Positions 41,452 through 50,446 of a DNA stretch of 64,000 nt are shown piece after piece. Numbering within the stretch: position 1 is the stretch's first letter; every line of letters begins with the position of its first letter. This DNA comes from Paenisporosarcina indica (lineage in GTDB: Bacteria; Bacillota; Bacilli; Bacillales_A; Planococcaceae): NCBI RefSeq assembly GCF_001939075.1, contig NZ_MPTA01000003.1:124001-188000 (forward strand), written 5' to 3'. The notes beneath the pieces were generated by a model. That model had not been told where the DNA came from and made no database searches. It was given only the letters and a program-made list of their open reading frames with translations. A program made the translations under genes and the position numbers.

Positions 41452-43254
41452 CTACAGTAGTTTTTCTGTCATGTTTAAATACTCTTCAATAGTCTCCGTT
41501 AATGGTTGCAAGGCCGCTTCCCAAAATTCAGTTTTCGTTAAGTCTTGTTCTAAGTATTCATGGGCTAATTGTTCTACTGACATTCTTCCTGAATTACGCA
41601 ATAATTCATCATATTGCTCGGTAAATTCATTTCCTTTGCTCTTTGCTAATGCATATATCCCATTGCTAAATAAATAGCCAATCGTGTAAGGGATGTTGTA
41701 AAAAGCTTTTTCTGTGTCGTAAAAATGAGAGATATACATCCACATATAAACATTCAGTTCTTCAATCAAACCTTCGTACAGATCCTTTTCTGCTTCAGCC
41801 ATCAAATTATTAATTTCTTCGGCAGTCAGAACTCCTTTTTTTCTCTTTTCATATAGTTCCAGTTCAAATTGGAACATATTTGGAACCGTCCCTATGTACT
41901 TGAGTCCATTAGAAATTTTAAGTTCCAGCAAAGCAAGCTTTTCCTTCTCATCTGTCGTCTGATTAATCACTGCATCTAGCACTAAGTTTTCCATAAACGT
42001 AGACGCAGTTTCTGCTACACTTGTACCTTTCTTTTGTGCAAAAGTGGGTTCTTCATGCAATATATTGTTATGGTAAGCATGCCCCAACTCATGGGCAATT
42101 GTTATCACATCCTGATAATTCTCTCGAAAGGTCAAAAAAATTCTACTTTCTTTAGCTATCGGTAGGGAAGCACAAAATCCCCCTTCCGCTTTGTCAGGTC
42201 GGTTTTCAGCTTCAATCCAGCCAGCTTCAAAAGCCTTTTTGGCAAAGCTCCCTGCTTTTTCACTGAAGTTGTGGAATTGTTTAATGATTATTTCGACTGC
42301 ATTTTCATAAGAAATCTTCTTAGTAGTCGCAAAACTCGGGAATTCTAGGTCATTCCATGTTGGTCTATCTAACTGTTCCAGTTCAATCTTCCTTTGAATA
42401 TAAGCTCTTAATAAGTCTTTCTTTTGATTGATTGCCGAAATCATTGTATGTACCGTTTCTTCTTTAATGCGGTTTTGCTCTAAAGCTTCTTTTAAAAGGT
42501 TTTGCCACCCACGCTGTTGATAAACATCCAGTCTAAACCCGACTATTCGATTGAGAACTGAAGCAAATACGTCAGCATTTTTTTCACACACATCCTTAAT
42601 GGCGTTTGCAGCATTTTGACGCAAGGTCCGTTCAGTGGAATAAATCGCTTGATTTAGCGCTTGACCAATGGAAACTTCTTTCTTCTCCCCATCGATTTCA
42701 AGTGGAATCCTCAACCTAGTTAGCATTTGATCATGATGCTTTTCCCACCCATCAAATCCATTTACGGATAGGACATTGATCATTTTTTCCAATTCCAATG
42801 GCAGTTGATCCTTAACAGCCTGCCTTCTTTCTTTTATATAAAAAGAGTAATTCTCAACTTTATTTTGGCTTAACAAATCAATCCAGGCTTCTTCTGAAAG
42901 ACTTGCTAGTGTTCGATCTACCTCTGACTGTATAGTCGTCAACTCTGATTTTATGACAGCACTTTCATCCATTAAAATCATCACTTCAGTATCTTTTACA
43001 TTCTGCGCATAGATACAGATTAAGAAATCATCGACTTCCTCCCACCAACTGAGTACATTCTGTGTATCCTGGAGAATTCCCACTAGGTGTTGTAATTCTT
43101 TTTTTGTATTTGCAGCATTGAATATTTGTATTTCTTTGGTCAACAATATGATTCTGTTTGCTAGTTGGGTCATTAACTCCTTGAGTTTTTCCGACTGGCT
43201 TCCACCAGCATATAAAGATTCTAAATTCCAATTCTGACTAATCGTTTGTTCCAT
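41452..43254 (-). CDS. pepF: M3 family oligoendopeptidase F-type
   Basis: This encodes 600 residues behind TAGGAGG. The zinc motif His-Glu-Leu-Gly-His is at about residues 388-392 (Thr-Ile-Ala-His-Glu-Leu-Gly-His-Ala-Tyr), and the third ligand Glu lies downstream in Thr-Phe-Met-Glu-Asn. N-terminal helices (about 1-190) form the cap of M3 thimet-type peptidases. The enzyme cuts short peptides in the cytoplasm. The length matches PepF. It is a single gene; no terminator with a T tract is evident right after the stop. Confidence 0.93.
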   Translation of the reverse strand: MEQTISQNWNLESLYAGGSQSEKLKELMTQLANRIILLTKEIQIFNAANTKKELQHLVGILQDTQNVLSWWEEVDDFLICIYAQNVKDTEVMILMDESAVIKSELTTIQSEVDRTLASLSEEAWIDLLSQNKVENYSFYIKERRQAVKDQLPLELEKMINVLSVNGFDGWEKHHDQMLTRLRIPLEIDGEKKEVSIGQALNQAIYSTERTLRQNAANAIKDVCEKNADVFASVLNRIVGFRLDVYQQRGWQNLLKEALEQNRIKEETVHTMISAINQKKDLLRAYIQRKIELEQLDRPTWNDLEFPSFATTKKISYENAVEIIIKQFHNFSEKAGSFAKKAFEAGWIEAENRPDKAEGGFCASLPIAKESRIFLTFRENYQDVITIAHELGHAYHNNILHEEPTFAQKKGTSVAETASTFMENLVLDAVINQTTDEKEKLALLELKISNGLKYIGTVPNMFQFELELYEKRKKGVLTAEEINNLMAEAEKDLYEGLIEELNVYMWMYISHFYDTEKAFYNIPYTIGYLFSNGIYALAKSKGNEFTEQYDELLRNSGRMSVEQLAHEYLEQDLTKTEFWEAALQPLTETIEEYLNMTEKLL

Positions 43255-43538
43255 CGCAAATGGCCTCCTAGTTAAATACCCTCTAACTTATCTGGTTATC
43301 ATTGATAAACTCTAGATGTCTCTTTGAATAAAAAATATCATTTCAAGAAAATATCGACAGAATGCTAATGATTAAATTAGGCTCAATCTCTTCTTGAAAC
43401 TCTTTAATAGGGTCTTGACCTTAAACGAACTCTAATTTATTTTAACATATATATCCACTATTAAATTAAATATTCTATTATTTCACTTTTTGATAAATAA
43501 TTAGTCCCGCCACTATGTACGAAACAATAAAGACATGC

Positions 43539-43585
43539 AAAAACCCCAGATAGAAAACACTCTTTCAAGTGTCTACTATCTGGGG
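43539..43585 (-). terminator. Terminator of the 3-hydroxybutyrate dehydrogenase cluster
   Basis: On the minus strand CCCCAGATAG and CTATCTGGGG bracket an inner ACACTTGAAAGAGTGT hairpin, followed by TTTTTG. The rest of 43255-43538 holds no gene. Confidence 0.92.
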
Positions 43586-43623
43586 TGAAATTCAAAGATC
43601 ACAACAATATGATATTTGTTATA

Positions 43624-44385
43624 TTAAATACCACCAGTAACTCCGATACTCTCACCAGTGATTGCTGCTGCGCCGTCTGATGCTAAAAACACTGCAGTCG
43701 CACCAATTTCAGAAGGTTCGAGCAAACGTTTCATCCACTGTTTACCAAGGATGTGATGATTCAATGCTTGTTCAACTGAAGTACCGTCTTGCGCTGCCAA
43801 TTGTGGTAATTGTTTTTCGATTAACTCGGTTCTCACCGGTCCAGGCATGATGGCGTTCACCGTGATGCCGTCCTTCGCCGTTTCGAGTGCTGCGGTTTGT
43901 GTAAAACCGACGACCCCGAATTTTGCAGCAACATAGGCAGATTTATAAGCATCTGGTATTCTACCATGGGCAGAAGAAATATTGATGATGCGTCCCTTAC
44001 GCTGTTTTTTCATGACTGGAAGGGCATGTTTCGTGACAAGGAACGTACCTGTCAGAATCACATCTAATAGTAAATTCCATTTCTCCAATGGAAAATCTTC
44101 TACAGGAGAAATGTATTGAAGCCCAGCATTATTAACTATGACATCAACAGTTCCACGTTCCGCGACTAACTGACCAATGGCACTTTTCACTTGTTCTTCG
44201 TTCGCCACATTGACTTGAAAGCCTTTAGCATTCCCTAATTTTGCAGCTGCACTTTCCGCTGCTTCCAGATTCAAATCAAACACTGCCACAAAATCACCTT
44301 CCGCGATAAATGATTGTGCGATTGCATATCCGATTCCTTGTGCAGCTCCCGTTACGATAACTGTCCGATCTTTTTGTGTAGACAT
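43624..44385 (-). CDS. 3-hydroxybutyrate dehydrogenase-type SDR
   Basis: This encodes 253 residues behind AAGGAGG. The NAD motif Gly-Ala-Ala-Gln-Gly-Ile-Gly is at about 13-19, Asn-Asn-Ala-Gly-Leu-Gln-Tyr at about 85-91, catalytic Ser in Ile-Ser-Ser-Ala-His-Gly, and Tyr in Ser-Ala-Tyr-Val-Ala-Ala-Lys. The Asn-Ala-Gly-Leu-Gln-x-x-Ser-Pro-Val/Ile-Glu-Asp/Glu-Phe-Pro signature is that of 3-hydroxybutyrate dehydrogenases, which convert D-3-hydroxybutyrate to acetoacetate. It lies downstream of a GntP permease gene on the same strand. A paralogue is at 60167. The Gly-x-Gly-Gly C-terminus is complete. Confidence 0.88.
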   Translation of the reverse strand: MSTQKDRTVIVTGAAQGIGYAIAQSFIAEGDFVAVFDLNLEAAESAAAKLGNAKGFQVNVANEEQVKSAIGQLVAERGTVDVIVNNAGLQYISPVEDFPLEKWNLLLDVILTGTFLVTKHALPVMKKQRKGRIINISSAHGRIPDAYKSAYVAAKFGVVGFTQTAALETAKDGITVNAIMPGPVRTELIEKQLPQLAAQDGTSVEQALNHHILGKQWMKRLLEPSEIGATAVFLASDGAAAITGESIGVTGGI

Positions 44386-44451
44386 TTTAATTTTCCTCCT
44401 TAAATGATTTATTCATTTATTTTCTAAACCTATTTGATAATCGACTATATT

Positions 44452-45771
44452 TTAATATAATAATATCGCTGCAATGACAACGGCAATCAATGCCAATAAA
44501 TTGGCAACTGTCATAGCGATAAATGTATACTTAAATCCATTCTTGTGCGTTAGACCTGTTAATGCAAAGAAGGTCAAGACAACACCAGTATGTGGCATAA
44601 TCGTAAATACGGATGAAGCAATGGAAGAAACTTTATGAATAATTTCCGGAGAAACCCCCATATCCAGATAGTTTTGCGAAAACGCTTCCATGACAATTCC
44701 GATTGCGCCTGATGAGGATCCGGTAATCGCTCCAAATGCCCCTGAAGCAATGGACAGACTGATCAAGGGATTTCCAGGCATGCCTAAAATTAGTTCTGAT
44801 ACGTATGTGAATCCCGGTGCTAACATAACGATAATCCCGAATGCTACCGCTGATGATGTCAAGAAGACAGGCATAATTGAACCTACCGCACCTTCATTGA
44901 TGACGGACTTTTGGGACGGAATGTAATTCCTGAACACTACAGCCGATATGGCAATGGCAATTCCCAACCCAATCAAGATAATGTTTGGTACTTCCATCAT
45001 ACTGCCCACAAATATAATAAGAATTAACACTAGGATTGGCAGGATGCTTATGAAAAATGAGGGAATATTGGTTTTTACTTCCTGATTCGTATTACTGACA
45101 TTAAAATCAGCGAAAGTCTCTCCCCTTGCTATGCTCTTTTTCAAAGTTGTACACATGTACCAAAGTCCAAAAGCAATTGATACTACTGAGCCGATAATTC
45201 CTAGTAGAGGAGCAGCAGTTAATGTCGTTCCTAAATACGTAGTCGGAATCACGTTTTGAATAGAAGGTGCGCCAGGCAACATCGTCATCGTAAAAGTACC
45301 CAATCCAAGCATGATTGGAATTGAAATCAAATTCCAGGCGATATTCAATTCTTTAAACAATGGTTTTGCCAAAGGTACAAGCACAAAAATTACCACAAAT
45401 AAACTGATCCCACCATATGTGAGGATTGAGGTGATGACAAATAAAGCGACGAGCACAGGGAATGGCTTATCGGTCCCCGTCTTCTCTAAAATCTTTTTAG
45501 CAATGGACTGTGCTGCTCCACTTGTTTCCATATATTTCGCTAGAACGGAGCCCAGTAAAAATACGGCAAAGAAATTGACAACAAATCCTGTCAAACCTGT
45601 CATATAGGAATTTTCTTGTCCAATAAGGGATGAGAAAAAGTTCATTTGATTGGTAACAATGACAATGATCGCCGCTAATGGTGCCACCACTAGAATGCTG
45701 TAACCTTTCATTGCCAGAGCGATAATTACTATAATCGCTAATAAAATTCCTAGCGGTTGAATAATTTCCAT
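44452..45771 (-). CDS. GntP-family permease (likely 3-hydroxybutyrate or hydroxyacid uptake)
   Basis: This encodes 439 residues behind TAGAGGAG with about 12 membrane segments. The GntP start is clear: Gly-Ile-Leu-Leu-Ala-Ile-Ile-Val, then Lys-Gly-Tyr-Ser-Ile-Leu-Val-Val-Ala-Pro, then Phe-Val-Val-Asn-Phe-Phe-Ala-Val-Phe-Leu-Leu-Gly and Lys-Tyr-Met-Glu. The C-terminal half has Ala-Phe-Gly-Ala-Ile-Thr-Gly-Ser-Ser-Ser-Gly. GntP members import gluconate and related hydroxyacids with protons. Co-location with a 3-hydroxybutyrate dehydrogenase gene supports hydroxybutyrate as substrate. A degraded relative lies at 59893. Confidence 0.88.
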   Translation of the reverse strand: MEIIQPLGILLAIIVIIALAMKGYSILVVAPLAAIIVIVTNQMNFFSSLIGQENSYMTGLTGFVVNFFAVFLLGSVLAKYMETSGAAQSIAKKILEKTGTDKPFPVLVALFVITSILTYGGISLFVVIFVLVPLAKPLFKELNIAWNLISIPIMLGLGTFTMTMLPGAPSIQNVIPTTYLGTTLTAAPLLGIIGSVVSIAFGLWYMCTTLKKSIARGETFADFNVSNTNQEVKTNIPSFFISILPILVLILIIFVGSMMEVPNIILIGLGIAIAISAVVFRNYIPSQKSVINEGAVGSIMPVFLTSSAVAFGIIVMLAPGFTYVSELILGMPGNPLISLSIASGAFGAITGSSSGAIGIVMEAFSQNYLDMGVSPEIIHKVSSIASSVFTIMPHTGVVLTFFALTGLTHKNGFKYTFIAMTVANLLALIAVVIAAILLY

Positions 45772-45808
45772 GAGTTTCTCCTCTAAATATCTGCTTTGAT
45801 ATTATTTA

Positions 45809-46252
45809 TTAAACCTTTAAACGTTTCCACACGAGACTTGAATTCTGTACTTTGCCGTCTACGATAATCGGTGGGGCAGAAATATCCAGAATGTCATCTG
45901 TTAGATTTACATAGCGCGGCTGTGTATCTCCAAGCCAAGTTGGGTTCATACTAACCGCCATATGATGAGTTACAATTTTATTTTCTTCATCGACTTCATA
46001 AGGTCCGCAATAAGCAAGATAGCCCTCTGCTGCAGCTGCCATTTCTTCCTTCGTCCCAGTATGCAAAGCACCTGAGGCGTACGCTGAGCGACCTTGGCTC
46101 ATCATCTGAGCTGACATAAACCCTTCATGGTGATACATGATATAACCAGTGCAGTCTTCTCCCATCGGATATGTTTTATTGCCTTCTGCATCCGTTACAT
46201 GGTAGGACACCAAGCTCCAAACCCCGATCACCATTTCTTTTTTAAACTCCAT
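45809..46252 (-). CDS. Lipocalin-like domain protein
   Basis: This encodes 147 residues. It has the lipocalin-like (PF13924-type) pattern: Val-Ile-Gly-Val-Trp-Ser-Leu-Val-Ser-Tyr (about 8-17), Tyr-Ile-Met-Tyr-His-His-Glu-Gly-Phe-Met-Ser (about 37-47), Tyr-Cys-Gly-Pro-Tyr-Glu-Val (about 80-86) and a closing Leu-Val-Trp-Lys-Arg. These small beta-barrels are often next to hydroxyacid or aromatic catabolic genes. It is the first gene of the cluster with GntP and the dehydrogenase, divergent from the LysR gene. No catalytic role is assured. Confidence 0.82.
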   Translation of the reverse strand: MEFKKEMVIGVWSLVSYHVTDAEGNKTYPMGEDCTGYIMYHHEGFMSAQMMSQGRSAYASGALHTGTKEEMAAAAEGYLAYCGPYEVDEENKIVTHHMAVSMNPTWLGDTQPRYVNLTDDILDISAPPIIVDGKVQNSSLVWKRLKV

Positions 46253-46382
46253 TATTCATCCACTCCTTCGATAAACTTACACACTTTGTTTCTTCGATGC
46301 GTTTACCTTTCCATTGTAAGCCTGACTGTTTTATAATAAAAATACATGTTTTTAATAATATTTATTCAAAAAACTTATAAAT

Positions 46383-47294
46383 GTGGTGATTATTCTGGAT
46401 TTTCGACAGATTCATTATTTTTCTGAAATTGTTAAGCATGGCAGCTTTTCAAAAGCCGCAGAACATTTATTTGTATCTCAACCTACAATCAGCAATGTGG
46501 TGAAGGATTTGGAAAACGAACTGGATTCTAAATTAATTATTCGCACGACACGGAAATTTGAATTGACTGATGCCGGTCGTTTGCTCTATCAATATAGTCA
46601 AAGCCTTACAAACTCCCTGCTACATTTTCATGATGAAATGAATGATATTAAAAGAGGTATGAAAGGGACAATTAAAATGGGGGTTTTTACTTCTGTCGGA
46701 ACGGAAATTCTAACAAAAATTATGGCTGATTTTTACGTTATCTACCCAGACATCAACATCACCTTCGTCGAAGATAGTGCGGATCATTTAAAAAAAGCAT
46801 TAATCCAAGGAGAACTTGATTTGGTGGTAGTGAATTTACCTACAAATGAAGAGTTTGAATCATTTCCATTTTTGAAAGGAGACTTGCAGCTTCTAGTGCA
46901 TGAAGGGCATACCCTCGCAAACAGAAAAACTGTCGAATGGGTAGAACTTAAAGACGAAAAATTCATCATGTTACGTGAAGGATTTACCGTTTACGATATG
47001 ATAATGTGGGAAACCAAGCAACTAGGATTTGAACCGCAAATCATTTGTGAGACCTCCCAGTGGAAATTCATTTTGGAGCTTGTGTCCTTTAATTTGGGTA
47101 TCGCCGTTTTGCCTCAAAGCACATTGACGAAAATCATAGTTAAACACAAGGGCATCGAAGTTGTGCCGCTCGAAGCACCCGAAGTATTTTGGGAAATTGG
47201 CATCGGATGGCAGAAAAATGGATATGTGTCACTTGCCACTCGGAAATGGATCGATTTTTTGCAGGAAAAACTTCTTGATAGTCATGTGATTTGA
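46383..47294 (+). CDS. LysR-family transcriptional regulator
   Basis: This encodes up to 303 residues. The N-terminal winged helix reads Phe-Arg-Gln-Ile-His-Tyr-Phe-Ser-Glu-Ile-Val (about 7-17), Ser-Phe-Ser-Lys-Ala-Ala-Glu-His-Leu-Phe-Val-Ser-Gln-Pro-Thr-Ile-Ser (about 22-38). The ligand-binding domain follows, ending with Phe-Trp-Glu-Ile-Gly-Ile-Gly-Trp. The GTG at 46383 opens the frame, though a start nearer to the Asp-Phe-Arg (about residue 6) is possible. It is divergent from the lipocalin/GntP/dehydrogenase cluster, which it most likely controls. A fragment matching its C-terminus is found at 53115. Confidence 0.88.
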   Translation: MVIILDFRQIHYFSEIVKHGSFSKAAEHLFVSQPTISNVVKDLENELDSKLIIRTTRKFELTDAGRLLYQYSQSLTNSLLHFHDEMNDIKRGMKGTIKMGVFTSVGTEILTKIMADFYVIYPDINITFVEDSADHLKKALIQGELDLVVVNLPTNEEFESFPFLKGDLQLLVHEGHTLANRKTVEWVELKDEKFIMLREGFTVYDMIMWETKQLGFEPQIICETSQWKFILELVSFNLGIAVLPQSTLTKIIVKHKGIEVVPLEAPEVFWEIGIGWQKNGYVSLATRKWIDFLQEKLLDSHVI

Positions 47295-47442
47295 AGAGTT
47301 CCCTACTTATTCAGCTTCTTTGAATAAAACCCTTGCGAATCGATTCTAATCCTATACCTATGGCGTTATTCATTTTACCAACGTTCGATTTATTCAACGT
47401 TACCCTTTCTTAGGGATCGGAAGTGCCTGTCTCTAATACAAA

Positions 47443-47490
47443 AAAGAAGGATCTATGAGCTGAAACTTACTCACAGATCTTTCTTTTTTG
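47443..47490 (+). terminator. Terminator of the LysR gene
   Basis: AAGAAGGATCTATGAG and CTCACAGATCTTTCTT pair with a few mismatches, followed by TTTTTTG. The remainder of 47295-47650 holds no gene. Confidence 0.8.
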
Positions 47491-47554
47491 CACATTGTAA
47501 TTCATTTCCTTCTTATCTACTTCAGAGTTGTTTCATCGGTTGGCACTGTGATAT

Positions 47555-47597
47555 TCAAAAAGAAAACCTAACCATATAATGATTACTAGGTTTTCCT
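47555..47597 (-). terminator. Terminator after the ABC-2 permease pseudogene
   Basis: On the minus strand AAAACCTA and TTAGGTTTTC pair around a 15-base loop, followed by TTTTTG. It still marks the end of the former transport unit. Confidence 0.75.
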
Positions 47598-47651
47598 TTT
47601 ATTTATTTACGATTGTAGTTCATGTTTCGAATTGTAACTTGCACAATCTCA

Positions 47652-48070
47652 CTATCTCTTCCTTCTCCACATCAGCGCGAATAATGAAACAATCACAAAA
47701 CCAGCAATGTAGAAAATGGATTTAATTGTATCGCTGTTCAATTCAAATGCATTGTTCCAGACTGCGACAAACAGATGGTTCAGATGAAATATAGGGTTTA
47801 AATTGGCATGAATTGAACAAATTCCGGCATACTCTCGACAGGCATGGTAAAGTCCCCGGTGAAAATGACCACTTGAAAAATGACAATTGAAAAAACAAGC
47901 GGACTTTTCATTTCATTGAAAAATGAATAAATGCCCGATGAGATTGTTAGTAGGATGGCATTAATACAAACAAATACGAGAAACGCGAGCAAAAGATTAT
48001 CAGCGCTGATTGATAAATCGTACATCAAAATGCCAATTACATATCCAGGTTCTAAGGTCGCTATGTTTGC
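47652..48070 (-). pseudogene. ABC-2 type permease fragment (C-terminal half)
   Basis: The minus strand gives membrane segments ending Phe-Val-Gln-Phe-Met-Pro-Ile, then a one-base frameshift near 47798. In the next frame it continues Leu-Asn-Pro-Ile-Phe-His-Leu-Asn-His, Tyr-Ile-Ala-Gly-Phe-Val-Ile-Val and stops at Arg-Arg-Lys-Arg (47652). The Pro-x-x-x-Met-Pro-x-Phe-Val-Gln-Phe-Met-Pro-x-x-Asn-Pro pattern is that of ABC-2 exporter permeases just before the last membrane helix. Its N-terminal half and the ATPase gene are absent. Confidence 0.75.
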
Positions 48071-48375
48071 CTGATTTCTGCACCTTCCTCTCTTTTCAGA
48101 TCATTTTTTTAATTAATCACTGTAACTTAAAGGATTCCAGAGTGCTTTAGACGCACATCCCTTTTGTCAAATCATCCTGTTGCTGGTGCACGTCCGTCGC
48201 ACCTTTGCAACCTGTATTGTCAAAGTGTATTTGATTTGGACAGCTAGAGAATAGATGCTTCCTTTATCAAACAATCGGTCAAAAGATGAATTTTGACCTC
48301 CCACAACTTTCTTTATTTTGGTGGCCGCAGTGGTGTTTGAAGTTACAAAACAAGTTGTAACTTCTTACATTTATC
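48071..48375. other. Gene-free stretch with no clear content
   Basis: The region between the permease remnant and the terminator of the serine hydrolase gene has no ORF with a ribosome site. A minus-strand open frame of about 60 codons (Lys-Ile-Lys-Lys-Val-Val-Gly-Gly-Gln-Asn) lacks a start. It may be debris of the same lost locus. Confidence 0.4.
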
Positions 48376-48424
48376 TAAAAAGCTAGTGGGAGCATGTGAC
48401 GAAGTCACATTGATCCCACTAGCT
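48376..48424 (-). terminator. Terminator of the serine hydrolase gene
   Basis: On the minus strand AGCTAGTGGGA and TCCCACTAGCT form an 11-bp stem around an inner TGTGACTTCGTCACA hairpin, followed by TTTTAG. Confidence 0.9.
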
Positions 48425-48426
48425 CA

Positions 48427-49479
48427 TTATTTAGGTAAAGATGCAGTAGCTATAAGAGATTTATATATTTCTCCAATAACCCCTTCCATTTGATGAACAC
48501 CTAAATCCGCATTTGTCATAATGACTGCACCTTTCTCTATATAAGGGAACGCCACCATCATACATTGAAAACCTACTCCCCAACCGAGGGAAGAAATTTC
48601 AAATTCTTTTTCTGAACCATTTAAAAACACACCAAGCCCCGTCCACTCCCTACCTTGTGGGGTTATCATTTCTTTTGCTCTAATTGCCGTAATTCCAATT
48701 TTGCTTTCTCCTTTTAAAGCATTTAATAATTCGAGGACCAATTGAGCTAAATCTAAAGATGTTGTCCACAGTCCTGAAGCCGCTGGGTAGGGATATATAG
48801 GATATTTCCCATCTATTAATTCACCGTTTCTGTTATGACCACAAGAAAAATTTTCTCTTTTTGTTTCTGAGATTGTGGTATCTAATATACTGTTTTCCAT
48901 TTTTAATGGTTTAAATACTTGTTCATTCATAACTTGCTTGAACGGTTTTTTAGCAATATCTTCTATTAGTTGCTGAATGATACAATAGCCTGCATCTGAA
49001 TAGTGAAATTCACTCTCAGGTTCATATTTCACTTCAATATGATCTTTACAATAAGGTGTTTTCCCCTCTAATATTTCAACCATTAAAGGAATATCTAACG
49101 TCGACTTAAGTTCAGAGAAACTATCTTCAGGATCTATAATTCCAGATTGATGACTTAACAAGTTTCGCAATGTAACTCTTTTATTTTTAGTGAAATTATT
49201 ATCAGGTACTTTCCACGATACAAGCCTTTTATTTACATCCTCATCTAAATCAAGAAGACCTTGTTCCGATAATTTCATAACTAGCATTGCCGTTAGGAAC
49301 TTACTGATTGAACAAGCACTAAAAATAGAATTTTTGCTTACACTTTTATTGGTTCCGGTCTCTAGCAAACCATAATCTTCAGTAATTTTAATTTGACCAT
49401 TCTCAATTAATGTCACACTTAAACCTGAAACATTATAATGTTTCATACGCTCACTAATGTTTATACTCTTCAATTCCAA
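48427..49479 (-). CDS. Serine hydrolase, beta-lactamase class C/PBP-like
   Basis: This encodes 350 residues. The Ser-x-x-Lys motif is Ser-Ile-Ser-Lys at about 56-59 (Ser-Ala-Cys-Ser-Ile-Ser-Lys-Phe-Leu-Thr). The second motif appears as Tyr-Ser-Asp-Ala-Gly-Tyr at about 159-164, where many family members have Tyr-x-Asn. The third region has a Gly-Trp-Gly-Val-Gly-Phe stretch near 311. The start may be TTG 49479 or TTG 49473, both near GGGGG. There is no signal peptide, which is unlike secreted beta-lactamases, so it is probably a cytoplasmic esterase or peptidase of this clan. Confidence 0.85.
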   Translation of the reverse strand: MELKSINISERMKHYNVSGLSVTLIENGQIKITEDYGLLETGTNKSVSKNSIFSACSISKFLTAMLVMKLSEQGLLDLDEDVNKRLVSWKVPDNNFTKNKRVTLRNLLSHQSGIIDPEDSFSELKSTLDIPLMVEILEGKTPYCKDHIEVKYEPESEFHYSDAGYCIIQQLIEDIAKKPFKQVMNEQVFKPLKMENSILDTTISETKRENFSCGHNRNGELIDGKYPIYPYPAASGLWTTSLDLAQLVLELLNALKGESKIGITAIRAKEMITPQGREWTGLGVFLNGSEKEFEISSLGWGVGFQCMMVAFPYIEKGAVIMTNADLGVHQMEGVIGEIYKSLIATASLPK

Positions 49480-49927
49480 ATCCCCCTATTTTTGTAATAT
49501 AAATTAATCTTAACACGAATGTACGTTCTTTTTCATATATTTGGATAATAAGATTTATGTTCAACTACCTGCGTCTGTTCGTATGTCAAGCACAATTTAA
49601 ATAGGCTGCATTAAAAACAGCAAGTACACAATTCATCGGTTTGCAACCATAATGAAATGCCAGAAACACGAAATCTAGCTGGCTGCCTTTCAAAATGAAA
49701 GTGCAGCCATTTTTTACATGACAAAAGCCCAGGGAATTTCCTGGGCTTTCTTTGCTTTATACCTTGTTAAACTATCTAGTTTATTAATCATATATTTGCG
49801 CTTGCGCAGGTTCCGCATGGGCCAACAAATTTTATAATCTTATATAACAAAGCAGCTTATGTTGTATATTTAAAATTGTTTATTTATACTTAAGTTTCTG
49901 AATATTATATTGTATGGAGGAGAAAAT
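49480..49927. other. Intergenic region with two orphan plus-strand terminators
   Basis: GGCTGC...GCAGCC followed by ATTTTTT (49681-49716) and AAAGCCCAGG...CCTGGGCTTT followed by CTTTG (49724-49754) are both good terminator hairpins, but no plus-strand gene ends nearby. They may be remains of a deleted gene, or the second may work as an attenuator for the VOC gene at 49928. Confidence 0.6.
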
Positions 49928-50299
49928 ATGAATCTAGGAGCATCTTCTGTTAGTTTAAGTGTAAAAGACATTAATAAATCAAAATCATTTTACGAAGACT
50001 TAGGATTTCAAATCTTTGCAGGAGATATCACTCAAAACTGGCTGATAATGAGGAATGAAGGTTGCGTAATTGGACTATTCCAAGGAATGTTTGAAAAGAA
50101 CATTCTCACTTTTAATCCAGGATGGAATCAAACTGCTGACAATCTCGATTCATTTACCGACATTCGAGACCTACAAAAGCAGCTTAAAGCAAAAGGAATC
50201 AAACTGCTGACTGAAGCAGATGAATCTAGCGTTGGACCTGCAAGTTTTACGATTGAAGATCCAGATGGAAATCCTATTCTTATTGATCAACACGTATGA
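49928..50299 (+). CDS. VOC-family (glyoxalase-like) protein
   Basis: This encodes 123 residues from the ATG at 49928 behind TGGAGGAG. It has the VOC pattern Val-Ser-Leu-Ser-Val-Lys-Asp-Ile-Asn-Lys-Ser-Lys-Ser-Phe-Tyr-Glu-Asp-Leu-Gly-Phe at the start and Ile-Glu-Asp-Pro-Asp-Gly-Asn-Pro near the end. The first metal His is absent (Ser-Leu-Ser in its place), so a binding or resistance role is more likely than glyoxalase activity. It is a single gene. Confidence 0.85.
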   Translation: MNLGASSVSLSVKDINKSKSFYEDLGFQIFAGDITQNWLIMRNEGCVIGLFQGMFEKNILTFNPGWNQTADNLDSFTDIRDLQKQLKAKGIKLLTEADESSVGPASFTIEDPDGNPILIDQHV

Positions 50300-50405
50300 A
50301 GAAGATATAATCAGATTGAAATCAAGCATCCAAGAGTGCTGCACATGAATAATGAAATTTCCTTCTCTTTCCCTAATTTGGCAACAGTTGTAAGATAAAC
50401 TATAA

Positions 50406-50446
50406 AAGCTCTCAGACAAATCGTTCGTCTGAGAGCTTATTTTTAA
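50406..50446. terminator. Bidirectional terminator between convergent genes
   Basis: AAGCTCTCAGACAAA and CGTCTGAGAGCTT form a stem with a T tract on the plus side (TATTTTTAATT) and TTTTATAG on the minus side. It serves the VOC gene and the DUF2798 gene. Confidence 0.9.
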
